Source of the DNA: CAZHHH01 sp052400685
Lineage (GTDB): Bacteria > Bacteroidota > Bacteroidia > Bacteroidales > Marinilabiliaceae
DNA length: 64,000 nucleotides
Direction: 5' to 3' (one strand)
NCBI GenBank assembly: GCA_052400685.1
Contig: JBQTGJ010000017.1
A program made the position numbers and the translations under genes. This document shows, one piece after another, positions 27,686-37,035 of the stretch (positions within the stretch are counted from its first letter, which is position 1; each line of letters starts with the position of its first letter). Below the pieces are notes generated by a model that had not been told where the DNA came from, made no database searches, and saw only the letters and a list, made by a program, of their open reading frames with translations.

Positions 27686-28834
27686 ATGATTGCTGTTATA
27701 GCAGATGATTTTACGGGTGCCGCCGAGATTGGTGGAGTTGGTTTAAGACATGGTTTACGTGTTATTATAGAAACTGAATTAAATCATCCGCAAGATGCAG
27801 ATTTAATTGTAGTGGCTACCAATACCCGATCTATGCCGGAAGATGAAGCAGCGCGGGAAGTGGAACGGGTGATTCATAAATTGAGACGGTTTAAACCTCA
27901 GTATATATTTAAAAAATTGGATTCCGTATTGAGAGGATATATCATTTCTGAAATCATTGCTCAGGCAAAAGTTATGAAGAAAAAAAGGGTAATTATTGTA
28001 GCTGGTAATCCGGCTTTTGGTCGTTTGATTATCGGTGGAAATTATTATGTAAATGAAGTGCCTCTTCATAAAACATTTTTTGCCAATGATCCCGGGTTTC
28101 CGGTTCAGTCAAGCGATATTAATCGTATTTTACATTTATCAGCACTTTGTGTTTATACATCTTTGGGGCCTGATGATGTGATTCCTGAAGAAGGAATTAT
28201 TTTTGGAGATGTTGCTAATGAAGCTGACATGCAAAAATGGGTTTTGAAATTAAATGATGAAACGATTCCAGCAGGAGGCGCTGGTTTTTTTGATGCTATT
28301 TTGAACCTTCAGATACCTGAAGTAGAAAATTTTGTAAAAGACTACAAGGTCGGCGATCACTCACTTTTTGTATTTGGCAGTGCCTTCCCCAAAAGTGAAG
28401 CAATAATGACTGGGTTAATTTCTAATGGGCTCGTCTTTTCATTTATGCCCAGAGAGGTTTATATGAATAATTGTTTTGATTATAAATCAATTGAAAATTG
28501 GGCTGATGAAGTTGTTCATTTAATAACGAATAAAGTAAAAGTGGCTGTTGCTATTAATTTTAATGATTTAACTGGCTCGGAGTTGGCTTTACGTATTCAA
28601 AAAAGCATTGCCATATTGGTTGAGTTCGTTATGGCAAAAACAGAGTTGCAAGATCTTTTTATAGAGGGGGGGGCTACGGCATATGAGATTATCAATAGGC
28701 TTAAAATTAAAAGTTTATATCCTTTTCGGGAAATAAAACCGGGGGTAATACAAATGCTAACAGATAAGTATAATGGGTTTTGTATAACCACAAAACCAGG
28801 TAGTTACGATTGGCCACAGGATATTTTTTTTTAA
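27686..28834 (+). CDS. Four-carbon acid sugar kinase family protein (DUF1537)
   Basis: ATP-dependent kinase of the family that phosphorylates threonate, erythronate and related acid sugars (DtnK, OtnK) and 3-oxo-isoapionate (OiaK). The N-terminal domain begins IADDFTGAAEIGG and has KKLDSVLRG, the counterpart of the common KTDSTLRG. A substrate-region motif GGNYYVNEVPLHKT and FANDPGFPVQSSDI follows. The C-terminal nucleotide-binding domain has FIEGGATAYEII and ITTKPGSYDWP. At 382 aa it is slightly shorter than the roughly 420 aa usual for the family. It starts 3 bp after the dehydrogenase stop, so the two are tightly coupled. Its exact substrate is open. Confidence 0.9.
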   Translation: MIAVIADDFTGAAEIGGVGLRHGLRVIIETELNHPQDADLIVVATNTRSMPEDEAAREVERVIHKLRRFKPQYIFKKLDSVLRGYIISEIIAQAKVMKKKRVIIVAGNPAFGRLIIGGNYYVNEVPLHKTFFANDPGFPVQSSDINRILHLSALCVYTSLGPDDVIPEEGIIFGDVANEADMQKWVLKLNDETIPAGGAGFFDAILNLQIPEVENFVKDYKVGDHSLFVFGSAFPKSEAIMTGLISNGLVFSFMPREVYMNNCFDYKSIENWADEVVHLITNKVKVAVAINFNDLTGSELALRIQKSIAILVEFVMAKTELQDLFIEGGATAYEIINRLKIKSLYPFREIKPGVIQMLTDKYNGFCITTKPGSYDWPQDIFF

Positions 28835-28863
28835 GAAAGAATTAATTGTTAAATAATAAAAAA

Positions 28864-30426
28864 ATGAGTTATATTCACTTAATTGATTATCTGATTATCA
28901 TTTTTTCGTTGTTAGGTTCTATAGGTGTTGGTGTTTATTTTACCAAGCGTCAAAAAAATACTTCTAATTATTTTAAGGCATCAGGAACTCTTCCTTCCTG
29001 GGCCATCGCGATGTCTATTTTAGCTACTCTTATTAGCAGTGTTACTTTTTTGGCCTACCCCGGTGAGGGTTTTTCGTCAAACTGGATTCGGTTGGTGCAA
29101 GGGTTAATGGTGCCTTTAGTATTGGTCTTTATGATATGGTTCATTGTGCCTTTGTTTCGAAGAGTGATAAAATTAAGTGCTTTCGAATATTTTGAACAAC
29201 GGTTTGGTTTTTTTGCACGAGTTTACAGTTCTCTGGCTTTTGTTTTAACCCATTTTTCAAAAATGGGAACGGTGTTTTATCTAATTGCCATGGCTTTGGG
29301 TAAAATGATGGGGATAGATATTGTTACGGTCATTATTATTATGGGAGTTACGGTTGTGATTATTACGCTGCTAGGAGGTATTGAGGCCGTTATTTGGTTG
29401 GATGTTATTCAGGGTGGATTACTTGTAATTGGAGGTCTGGTATCGTTGGGGGTTTTGCTATTTACGACTGAAGGAGGTCCTATTGCAGTTTGGAATGTGG
29501 CTATGGAAAATGGCAAAATAGGTTTTGGCCCATTTGATATGGAGTTTGTAAATCTGACTTTTGTTGTGATGGTTCTCAATGGAATTTTTTATGCCATCCA
29601 GAAATACGGAACCGATCAAACCATTGTTCAGCGATATTTGACAGCAAAATCAGATAAATCTGCTGTTAAGGCTTCTTTAATGGGCGTTTTATTGAGTGTT
29701 CCGGTGTGGGCCCTATTTATGTTTATTGGCACGGCTTTGTTTTCTTACTACCAGATTAGCGGAAATACATTGCCGGAAGGCATTCGACCAGATGCGGTTT
29801 TCCCCCATTTTATCATGACTCAACTACCCGTCGGTGTCGTTGGCTTGGTTTTATCAGCACTTATAGCAGCCGCAATTTCCAGCCTTGATTCTGACTTAAA
29901 TTGCTTGTCTGCCGTTTGTCTCGAAGACTATTATATGCGATTTAAACCGCATGCTTCGGAGGATAACAAAATGTGGATGAGTCGATTTTTTGTTTTAATG
30001 GCAGGTATTGCAGCTATTGGTGTAGCCCTGTTTTATGTCCATGCAGGTGGTGAAGGGGTATTGGGAATTGTATTCGCTCTCTATGCAATTTTTTCAGGTG
30101 GGGTTGCTGGTATCTTCTTGTTGGGCATTTTTGTGCCACGTGCTAATAAACAAGGCCTTTATTTTGGAATTGGGGTCTGTGTCGTTTTCACTGCTTATGC
30201 TTTATTAACATCTACATCGATGGATGTAGATGGAAAAGAAAAACTCATCCTTAATTTAGGTTTCTTTAACTATACACAGCATAAATATATGATTGGCGTG
30301 TATAGTCACATTATTGTCTTCTTTGTTGGCTGGCTGACCAGTTTCTTATTTAAAGGCAAAATTATAGACCCACATCTTACTTATGTTGGGTGGCGGAATA
30401 TCGTTAAAGATAATTCTAATATCTAA
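28864..30426 (+). CDS. Sodium:solute symporter (SSS family)
   Basis: Inner-membrane sodium-coupled importer with about 13-14 predicted hydrophobic segments. It starts MSYIHLIDYLIIIFSLLGSIGVGVY, the usual SSS beginning, and contains SNYFKASGTLPSWAIAMSILATLISS and the conserved LISALIAAAISSLDSD-type segment (VLSALIAAAISSLDSDLN). Length is about 520 aa. A TTG at 28846 gives six extra residues; the ATG at 28864 is preferred. Being last in the operon with a kinase, dehydrogenase and aldolase suggests it imports the acid sugar or sugar they process. SSS members carry sugars, uronates, sialate and other solutes, so the substrate is not fixed by sequence. Confidence 0.9.
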   Translation: MSYIHLIDYLIIIFSLLGSIGVGVYFTKRQKNTSNYFKASGTLPSWAIAMSILATLISSVTFLAYPGEGFSSNWIRLVQGLMVPLVLVFMIWFIVPLFRRVIKLSAFEYFEQRFGFFARVYSSLAFVLTHFSKMGTVFYLIAMALGKMMGIDIVTVIIIMGVTVVIITLLGGIEAVIWLDVIQGGLLVIGGLVSLGVLLFTTEGGPIAVWNVAMENGKIGFGPFDMEFVNLTFVVMVLNGIFYAIQKYGTDQTIVQRYLTAKSDKSAVKASLMGVLLSVPVWALFMFIGTALFSYYQISGNTLPEGIRPDAVFPHFIMTQLPVGVVGLVLSALIAAAISSLDSDLNCLSAVCLEDYYMRFKPHASEDNKMWMSRFFVLMAGIAAIGVALFYVHAGGEGVLGIVFALYAIFSGGVAGIFLLGIFVPRANKQGLYFGIGVCVVFTAYALLTSTSMDVDGKEKLILNLGFFNYTQHKYMIGVYSHIIVFFVGWLTSFLFKGKIIDPHLTYVGWRNIVKDNSNI

Positions 30427-30466
30427 AAAATATCTTTTATCAGTTTCACCTTAAAATTAAATGATT

Positions 30467-31522
30467 ATGAAAAAAATGAGACAATTTGTTAAGTTTTTTG
30501 TTGTTGGAACAATGACTTTATTTTTTATTTCTAATGGACTGGCACAGGATACAGGTACTGGTACCGGTTGGTCAGAAGCTGGTTCAAGTCTTCTTCTTAA
30601 CTTGAAATTTCAGAATTTTGAGCATTTTCATTCTCAGGCGGACGCTAACTCAGGGAATAGTCGTGGGGTTGTCAATCCTGAGTTAGATCCGACAGATCCT
30701 GAATATATTACGCCTGGTTACATGGATTTGCAGGAAACTAAATCTTTTATTGGATCGAGCAGCTCTGTTGATCTTATTTTTTATCAATGTGCTTTTGCGC
30801 CGGAATGGATGACTGCTTATGCTTACAGAGATGAGGTTGCCATTCCAGGAACTGGATTTAATACAGTTGGCGTGTCCAATGGTTTTGTGGAAATTAGCCG
30901 TGAGTATGAATCACAATATACAATACCTGGATATTTTGAAATTGATTTGGGGAATTTGCCATATATTGAGATGATTCAGTATTCACATTCAAGTACGGGA
31001 GGCAATAAGCGCGGTTTAATGGTTGAGTTTAGTCTTGATAATGGCGTTTCCTGGGATACACTACGTTACCAACCCGATGCAGCTTATAACGATGCTTTTA
31101 CTAAAGATATATTTACTTCTGAAAAAACACCAAACATCTATAGGTGTGATCCTTCCTCATATGGCATGCTTTGGGAGGATAAGCTTTATTTTTCACCCGA
31201 TCCCGAACTTAATGAACATCTTAAAATAAGATTTTCGACGGCTGTTTCTCAGTCTTTGCGTATTCATGATTTTATAGTTTATGGCGATCTTCCAACGGCT
31301 TTGAATCCTGTTCTTTCTCAAGATTTAGGTATTTCTTACACCGGCGACTTAGTTTCAGTTAATGAAGCCTGTGATATTAGTATTTATAGTCTTACCGGTA
31401 CATTAATTAAACATGTTGAAAAGGCCAGGTTTGTTTCAGTTAAAGATTTAGTAAGTGGTATTTATGTTATTAAAGCTCAGGTAGATTCAAAAATTGCAGT
31501 TACAAAAATTTTAAGAAAATAG
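30467..31522 (+). CDS. Secreted protein of unknown function with T9SS type A sorting domain
   Basis: The signal peptide (KKMRQFVKFF to GLAQ) is followed by a roughly 250-residue beta-rich region that I do not recognise. It has aromatic patches (GWSEAGSSLLLNLKFQNFEHF, IDLGNLPYIEMIQYSHS) and an internal VEFSLDNGVSWDTL segment reminiscent of carbohydrate-binding or BNR-like sandwiches. The last 65 residues (ISIYSLTGTLIKHVE, VKDLVSGIYVIKAQ, ending KILRK) are a type IX secretion sorting domain, so the protein should be surface-attached or released. It lies between the symporter and the pectin susC. A role in pectin binding or cleavage is only a guess from position. ATGs at 30461 and 30467 are both possible. 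Confidence 0.75.
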   Translation: MKKMRQFVKFFVVGTMTLFFISNGLAQDTGTGTGWSEAGSSLLLNLKFQNFEHFHSQADANSGNSRGVVNPELDPTDPEYITPGYMDLQETKSFIGSSSSVDLIFYQCAFAPEWMTAYAYRDEVAIPGTGFNTVGVSNGFVEISREYESQYTIPGYFEIDLGNLPYIEMIQYSHSSTGGNKRGLMVEFSLDNGVSWDTLRYQPDAAYNDAFTKDIFTSEKTPNIYRCDPSSYGMLWEDKLYFSPDPELNEHLKIRFSTAVSQSLRIHDFIVYGDLPTALNPVLSQDLGISYTGDLVSVNEACDISIYSLTGTLIKHVEKARFVSVKDLVSGIYVIKAQVDSKIAVTKILRK

Positions 31523-31540
31523 TTGTTTTTGATTAAGATA

Positions 31541-31583
31541 AATGCAGATTCAGATCGTGTTAATACGATTTGGATCTGCATTG
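31541..31583 (+). other. Long inverted repeat downstream of the T9SS-tagged gene
   Basis: Two 18-nt arms (31541-31558 and 31566-31583) pair at 16 of 18 positions around a short loop. No T-run follows, so it is not a classical terminator; it may stabilise the mRNA 3' end or pause polymerase. The next bases (31593-31602, TTATGATAAC) resemble one half of the LacI-type palindromes seen at 24521. Confidence 0.55.
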
Positions 31584-31717
31584 GGTAGAGTTATGATAAC
31601 GTGTAGATTATATTTCTAATATAAACCCGCAAACATTGGGTATAAATATGACTAAATGAATTTTGAGCCTGACTTGAGTTTCAATTAAACTAACTTTTTT
31701 CTTAAAGAGAGAAAAAA

Positions 31718-31898
31718 TTGAAACGAGTTATGAGGATTTTTTAACATACATGAGCATGACTGATTCTCCTAAGTTTTGTGTCCCCTTACTGATCAAATTA
31801 TAAGCACATGAAACGAGCGCTGAGAAATTGTTTCACACACAGAAGTGTGATTAATTCCGGCGAGTTCCACGTGTCCTTAAAAATTAAATTATAAACAC
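31718..31898 (+). repeat. Leader repeat family 2, two tandem units before the pectin susC
   Basis: Unit 1 (31718-31807) begins TTGAAACGAG and ends AAATTATAAGCAC. Unit 2 (31808-31898) begins ATGAAACGAGC and ends AAATTATAAACAC, directly abutting the susC start at 31899. Each has a different small hairpin (CATGAGCATG in unit 1; CACAC/GTGTG in unit 2) in the same relative place. Unit 2 is itself an open frame of 28 codons from its ATG to the TAA inside ATTATAA. Related units occur at 38853-38940 and, inverted, at 60802-60999. Confidence 0.8.
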
Positions 31899-34800
31899 AT
31901 GAAAAAAAACCTGATATCCCCAAAAAATAGAGTTGACGGATGTGCTATCTCTCGTCCGTTTGCTCCATTGGTTGTTGTGTTGCTTTTGTTTTTTCTATAC
32001 AAGTCAATGAATCCTGCTCAAGCCCAAATGTCCCAACGGATTGTGGTACGAGGTATTGTAACCGACGAAGCAGGCGAACCATTACCAGGGGTTAATATTG
32101 TTACCGAACGAGACCCTATGCAAGGAACTATTTCCAATTTTGAAGGAATGTATTTAATGGAAGCATTTTCAGATGATGTGTTAACATTTTCTTTTATAGG
32201 ATTCAAAATAAAAAATATACCTATTAATGGAAGGCTTGAGATTAATGCTATGCTCGAAACATCTGTAACTTCGCTGGACGAAGTGGTTCTAGTTGGTTAT
32301 GGTTCTTCCAAACGGGCTAATATTGTTGGATCTGTGGCAAGTATATCTGTGGAAGAACTTGAAGATTTTCCAGCGACAAGTATTACCAGTTTGCTGGATG
32401 GAAAGATGGCTGGCATATCTGTTGAGCCTGCTCAACCGACAGGGAGACCGGGTGCATCCACCCGAATACAAGTTCATGGAACAGGAACTTTTGGGACTGC
32501 AGGCGGGGCTTCAAAAGAAATTAATCCGCTTTATGTGGTTGATGGATTTGTTGTTACACAGGAGGAGTTCGATTTACTGGATCCTTCGGAAGTCGAAAGT
32601 TTCTCAGTTTTGAAAGATGCTTCTGCTGCTGTATATGGGGCAAGAGGCGCTAATGGAGTTGTGCTTATTCAAACCAAAAGAGGTAAAGAAGGTAAAATGA
32701 AAGTGTCTTACTCTGGAAGCTACGGAATAGGAGATGCTACTTGCCAAACAGAGATGCTGAGCGCCTATGATCAGGCTAAGATGCTAAATGACAGATACTC
32801 TGCGAATACCGATTACACGCCATTTTCAGATGCAGAGCTTCAGGAGACCAGAAATTTAAACTATAATTGGCTGGACGATGCCTGGAAATTGTCTTCCATA
32901 TCCAGACATTCTGTGACCTTGTCCGGAGGGACTGATAAGGTACGTTATTTTGCCGCCGGGACACATGTTTACGAAACGGGTAATTTTGATAATCTTGATG
33001 TTACAAAGTATTCTTACCGGTTGGGGTTAGATATTGAAGTTGTTAAAAATTTAACAGCTTCGCTTACGCTTAGTATTGATAATAAGATAGTTGATATACC
33101 TTACAATCAGTCGGTTGGAACCAATACTATGGAGAACCTTTTTCAACCGTTGTTGCAAGCACCAAAATGGATGCCTCACCACATCAATGGCTATGCGGTA
33201 TACCCAACTTATGATGATGTGGTTGGTGAAAATCCTTTTGCTTTTTTCGAAACTGAGAGTTATCGCCGGAGCCAAAATAAAGGTAATACCGTTAATATGA
33301 GCTTAAAATATGAATTTGATAAAATTCCCGGTTTGGAAGCTCAGGCAACTTATAGTCGCAGAGAGGGACATGGTTATAGTAAAGAGTATTCGGTTCCATA
33401 TTATCTTTATGAATTTGCAACGCAGGAGGAGTCGACCTATCTATTTTCTGACGAGTTATTGGAAGCCCGTTACATTGAGAATCGTAATGCCATTAGTGAA
33501 AGCTATGGATATGCCCAGAATTATCAGCTAAATGCGGGATTAACCTACGACAAAACAATAAATCTCCACAATTTTAAAATCTTTGCTAATTATGAACAGA
33601 CCGAGTCTGAAGGTAACAGTTTTGGAGCTACAGCCAAAACCCAGGTGTTGGAGGGCGTCGAAACACAATTGGGTTTTAATAATGAATCAGCGATTTCAAA
33701 AGGGGAATTGTCAGAAGGTGGACGCTTATCGGGCATTGGTCGTTTGAACTACAGTTATGCCGGTAAATACATTTTTGAGGGTGTTGTGCGGATTGAGAGT
33801 TCTACCAAATTTGCCCCTGGTCAGCGTATCGGAGTTTTCCCGGCATTTGCAGCCGGGTGGGTTATTTCCGAGGAGAATTTTTTTAAAGACAGAAATTTGC
33901 CTATCGATTATTTAAAGCTTCGTGGATCGTATGGGCGTACAGGAACAGATTATTCTGGAGCCTATGAATATAGGTTACAATATGGTATTGATGACAGTTA
34001 CCTTTTCGCAACTACCGCTCAATCAGGGATTGCCGTTCAAAATGAAGGTGTGGTTTCTTCGGGGGTAACCTGGGAAAAGTCAGACAAAACAAATATTGGC
34101 TTAGATGCCAGATTCTTAGATAACCGGTTGTCTTTTTCCATTGACGGATATTATAATTACAATTTTGATATTTTAACTAACAGGAAAGTGGAATTTGCAT
34201 CAACCTCCGGTATTGTTGATATGGTGAGTGAAAATTTAGGCCGTATGGAAGTATGCGGGTTCGATATGGAAATGGAGTATAAACAGGATATTGGGAAAAA
34301 TGGAAGTTGGTTTATCAAGGGGATTTTTGGTTATAATAATAACAAGGTTTTGGATATTCCTACGGACTATCAGAAATCGGATTTTAGGTATCCCATTGGT
34401 AAAAGTACTTATATGAGTAGTGCTGAACAAGGTTATGTCACAAATGGAATTATTCGTACACAGGAAGAGATTGATGCTATTAATGCAGCTAATTTGGAGA
34501 AATATGGTTTCGATTATAATGTTTTCGGAAGTTCTCTTGCTGTTGGGATGCTATATTTTCAGGATATTGCTCGTCCCGGTAACAGCGATGCGGGAGAACC
34601 TGACATCGTTTATGAACCTGATGGCAAGGTGACTGAAAATGTTGATATTACCTATATTCAAAATGTGAATGAAAATTTTGTTTGGAAAAATTTGTTGCCA
34701 TCTTCAATATCATTAGGCGGAAACTGGAAAGGCCTTTCACTGAGTATGCAGTTCAACATGGCCTTTGGTACTTCCTCCGGAATTGTTGATAAACTGGCTA

Positions 34801-35153
34801 GAACTGCCCCTACTTTATTGGAAAATAGCCCATCTTTCTGGCGTGATTATTATACTGATGACAATAGTGATGCAAAATATCCCAGCCCTATTTACGCTTC
34901 TGATAATGCTCGGTCTTCGGTTTTTTGGATGAAAGATGTCTTTCAATTGAGATTACGTACTTTGAATCTCTCATATTCAATACCTCAAAGGCTTGTATCA
35001 AGGTGGGGTATGTCGTCATTTAGAATTTTCTTTGCCGGCACTAATTTGTGGTCTCCTATTAGCACTTTCGATTATAAAGAAGACGCAATTTCTCGTTACA
35101 ATACATACCCCTTGCTTAAGACTTTTAATCTTGGCGTAAGTCTTACTCTATAA
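31899..35153 (+). CDS. SusC-like TonB-dependent receptor (pectin locus)
   Basis: Outer-membrane importer, probably for oligogalacturonides or related pectin fragments. A long signal region ends NPAQAQ. The carboxypeptidase-regulatory-like domain reads VRGIVTDEAGEPLPGVNIV, the plug has LDEVVLVGYGSSKRANIVGS, LLDGKMAGISV, LYVVDGFV and DASAAVYGARGANGVVLI, and the barrel ends LGVSLTL. Length (1084 aa) is full. The start codon abuts a leader-repeat unit. Its SusD gene starts 36 bp after the stop, and a run of pectin-active enzymes follows on the same strand, so the locus is read as a pectin utilisation unit. Confidence 0.94.
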   Translation: MKKNLISPKNRVDGCAISRPFAPLVVVLLLFFLYKSMNPAQAQMSQRIVVRGIVTDEAGEPLPGVNIVTERDPMQGTISNFEGMYLMEAFSDDVLTFSFIGFKIKNIPINGRLEINAMLETSVTSLDEVVLVGYGSSKRANIVGSVASISVEELEDFPATSITSLLDGKMAGISVEPAQPTGRPGASTRIQVHGTGTFGTAGGASKEINPLYVVDGFVVTQEEFDLLDPSEVESFSVLKDASAAVYGARGANGVVLIQTKRGKEGKMKVSYSGSYGIGDATCQTEMLSAYDQAKMLNDRYSANTDYTPFSDAELQETRNLNYNWLDDAWKLSSISRHSVTLSGGTDKVRYFAAGTHVYETGNFDNLDVTKYSYRLGLDIEVVKNLTASLTLSIDNKIVDIPYNQSVGTNTMENLFQPLLQAPKWMPHHINGYAVYPTYDDVVGENPFAFFETESYRRSQNKGNTVNMSLKYEFDKIPGLEAQATYSRREGHGYSKEYSVPYYLYEFATQEESTYLFSDELLEARYIENRNAISESYGYAQNYQLNAGLTYDKTINLHNFKIFANYEQTESEGNSFGATAKTQVLEGVETQLGFNNESAISKGELSEGGRLSGIGRLNYSYAGKYIFEGVVRIESSTKFAPGQRIGVFPAFAAGWVISEENFFKDRNLPIDYLKLRGSYGRTGTDYSGAYEYRLQYGIDDSYLFATTAQSGIAVQNEGVVSSGVTWEKSDKTNIGLDARFLDNRLSFSIDGYYNYNFDILTNRKVEFASTSGIVDMVSENLGRMEVCGFDMEMEYKQDIGKNGSWFIKGIFGYNNNKVLDIPTDYQKSDFRYPIGKSTYMSSAEQGYVTNGIIRTQEEIDAINAANLEKYGFDYNVFGSSLAVGMLYFQDIARPGNSDAGEPDIVYEPDGKVTENVDITYIQNVNENFVWKNLLPSSISLGGNWKGLSLSMQFNMAFGTSSGIVDKLARTAPTLLENSPSFWRDYYTDDNSDAKYPSPIYASDNARSSVFWMKDVFQLRLRTLNLSYSIPQRLVSRWGMSSFRIFFAGTNLWSPISTFDYKEDAISRYNTYPLLKTFNLGVSLTL

Positions 35154-35189
35154 TTTGAAAAGGATATATTAATTAAAAAATGACATAAT

Positions 35190-37016
35190 ATGAAAAAGGT
35201 CTTAATAATATTTATTGCTTTGGTGGCCGTCATTTGTTTCGCTTGCGAGGATGTCCTTGATAAAAGAGATTTAAACAAAGTGGACGACAGTATCTGGAAT
35301 GAATATTCATCCGCCAAAACATATATCAACAATATTTATGCTGACAATATGCCGATTTTTTCTATGGCATCGAATATTGGTTACACTGACGAAGGTTATT
35401 CGAGTAATGAAGCAATTACTATGCTGATGTATGGTCTGGTAGGGGATGACGGTATTAGCTATATGAACGCTTTCAGTTTGGAAACATTTCAACTTATTAG
35501 GTCTATTAACATTGCCATAAAGGGAATTCGTGACGGAGACATGAACGATGACGATAAGCAATTATTATTGGGCCAGGTTTTGTTTTTTAGAGCATGGCGA
35601 AATTGGGAATTAGTTAAGTTATATGGTGGTATTCCACTTATTTTTGCTGTTCAGGATCCATATTTCGACGATTTTGATGTGGCTCGCAGCAGTACGAAAG
35701 CTTCAGTAGAAGCAATTGTTTCTGATTTGAATAATGCAATAACGATGTTGCCTGCAAGATGGGACTTGCAGGAAGATCAGGGGCGTATTACCAGTGGGGC
35801 TGCAGCTGCTTTTAAAGGTCGGGTATTGTTGGCCTGGGCCAGTCCTATGTTTAGCCCTGATAATAATATCGACCGCTGGACTGATGCCTATGACGCAAAT
35901 GTAGATGCGAGAAAAATATTGGATGACAATGGTTATAGTTTGAATCCTGTTTTTACCGATATTTTTACCGATTCTCCAGTGGATAACCCTGAAGCTGTGA
36001 TGTATAGGGCCTATAAATCCGATACAGAAGATTACATCAATGATTGGGAAGCTTCTATTCGTCCTCCCTCCGGAGGTGGAAACATGTCATATGCGCCTTC
36101 CTGGAATTTGGTTAAGACATTTTCAATGGTCAATGGGAAGCCTATCTCAGATATAACGTCTGGTTACGACTCTGTTTATTTTTGGAGGAATCGTGATCCT
36201 CGCTTTTACGCAACTATTGGTTTTAATGGTTGTTCGTGGCAAATGGCAGGTCATTCAACGAATGTATTATGGACCTTCAACCAGTATATTGGAGAGAATA
36301 GAAGAACTCCTGCCACCGGTTTTTATTGTAAAAAGGCGAGTAATCCAACCGTTACTATTGAAAATACAGGAAACACATCTACAGCCTGGGTTGAGATAAG
36401 ATATGCCGAAGTACTTATGAATCTGGCTGAGTGTGCCAATGAAATAGGTAAAACAAGTGTTGCCGTTGAGCTTTTAAGTAATATTAGGGATAGGGCTGGG
36501 ATCGATGCTGCAGAGAACTATGGTCTTGGTTCAAACCTCTCTATCGCGCAAATGCGCGAGCTAATAATGAATGAAAGAGCTGTCGAATTTGCTTTTGAGA
36601 ATAAACGCTACTGGGATTTGCGTCGGCGAAAAATGTTTACCGAAGATTTGGGCCCTAATACGCCGAAATTAAACGGTTCAAAACGCTATGGGTTGATTAT
36701 TGACGGTAATGGCGTTTGGAAGACAGGGCGAGTAAGAACCGGTGAGTATGCAGGATGGAGACGGATTGATACAGCCGTTTATTTGGGATATGTGGATATT
36801 GAAAGAGAAGGAGATGCGACAACATATTTTGCCGGAACTCTGAAGGAGATGGATGCGACACTTGCCGCGTTCGGTTTGGAAAATGAGAGCGCATTTATAA
36901 ATTACCAGGATTTATACTATTACTTTGGTATTAGTCAAAGTGTTTTACGAAGAAGTCCTGCCATTGAGCAGACGAAAGGCTGGATTTATGGGACATTTGA
37001 TCCTTTAGCTGAATAA
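35190..37016 (+). CDS. SusD/RagB-like outer-membrane lipoprotein (pectin locus)
   Basis: Glycan-binding partner of the preceding SusC. The lipoprotein signal ends VICFAC followed by EDVLDKRDLN. SusD helices include GQVLFFRAWRNWELVKLYGGIPL, and the C-terminal region has VEIRYAEVLMNLAECANEIG, LSNIRDRAG and NERAVEFAFENKRYWDLRRRK. Length (608 aa) is in range. The enzymes immediately downstream act on homogalacturonan, so oligogalacturonides are the expected ligand (inference). Confidence 0.93.
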   Translation: MKKVLIIFIALVAVICFACEDVLDKRDLNKVDDSIWNEYSSAKTYINNIYADNMPIFSMASNIGYTDEGYSSNEAITMLMYGLVGDDGISYMNAFSLETFQLIRSINIAIKGIRDGDMNDDDKQLLLGQVLFFRAWRNWELVKLYGGIPLIFAVQDPYFDDFDVARSSTKASVEAIVSDLNNAITMLPARWDLQEDQGRITSGAAAAFKGRVLLAWASPMFSPDNNIDRWTDAYDANVDARKILDDNGYSLNPVFTDIFTDSPVDNPEAVMYRAYKSDTEDYINDWEASIRPPSGGGNMSYAPSWNLVKTFSMVNGKPISDITSGYDSVYFWRNRDPRFYATIGFNGCSWQMAGHSTNVLWTFNQYIGENRRTPATGFYCKKASNPTVTIENTGNTSTAWVEIRYAEVLMNLAECANEIGKTSVAVELLSNIRDRAGIDAAENYGLGSNLSIAQMRELIMNERAVEFAFENKRYWDLRRRKMFTEDLGPNTPKLNGSKRYGLIIDGNGVWKTGRVRTGEYAGWRRIDTAVYLGYVDIEREGDATTYFAGTLKEMDATLAAFGLENESAFINYQDLYYYFGISQSVLRRSPAIEQTKGWIYGTFDPLAE

Positions 37017-37035
37017 ACTATTAAAATGTTATAGT

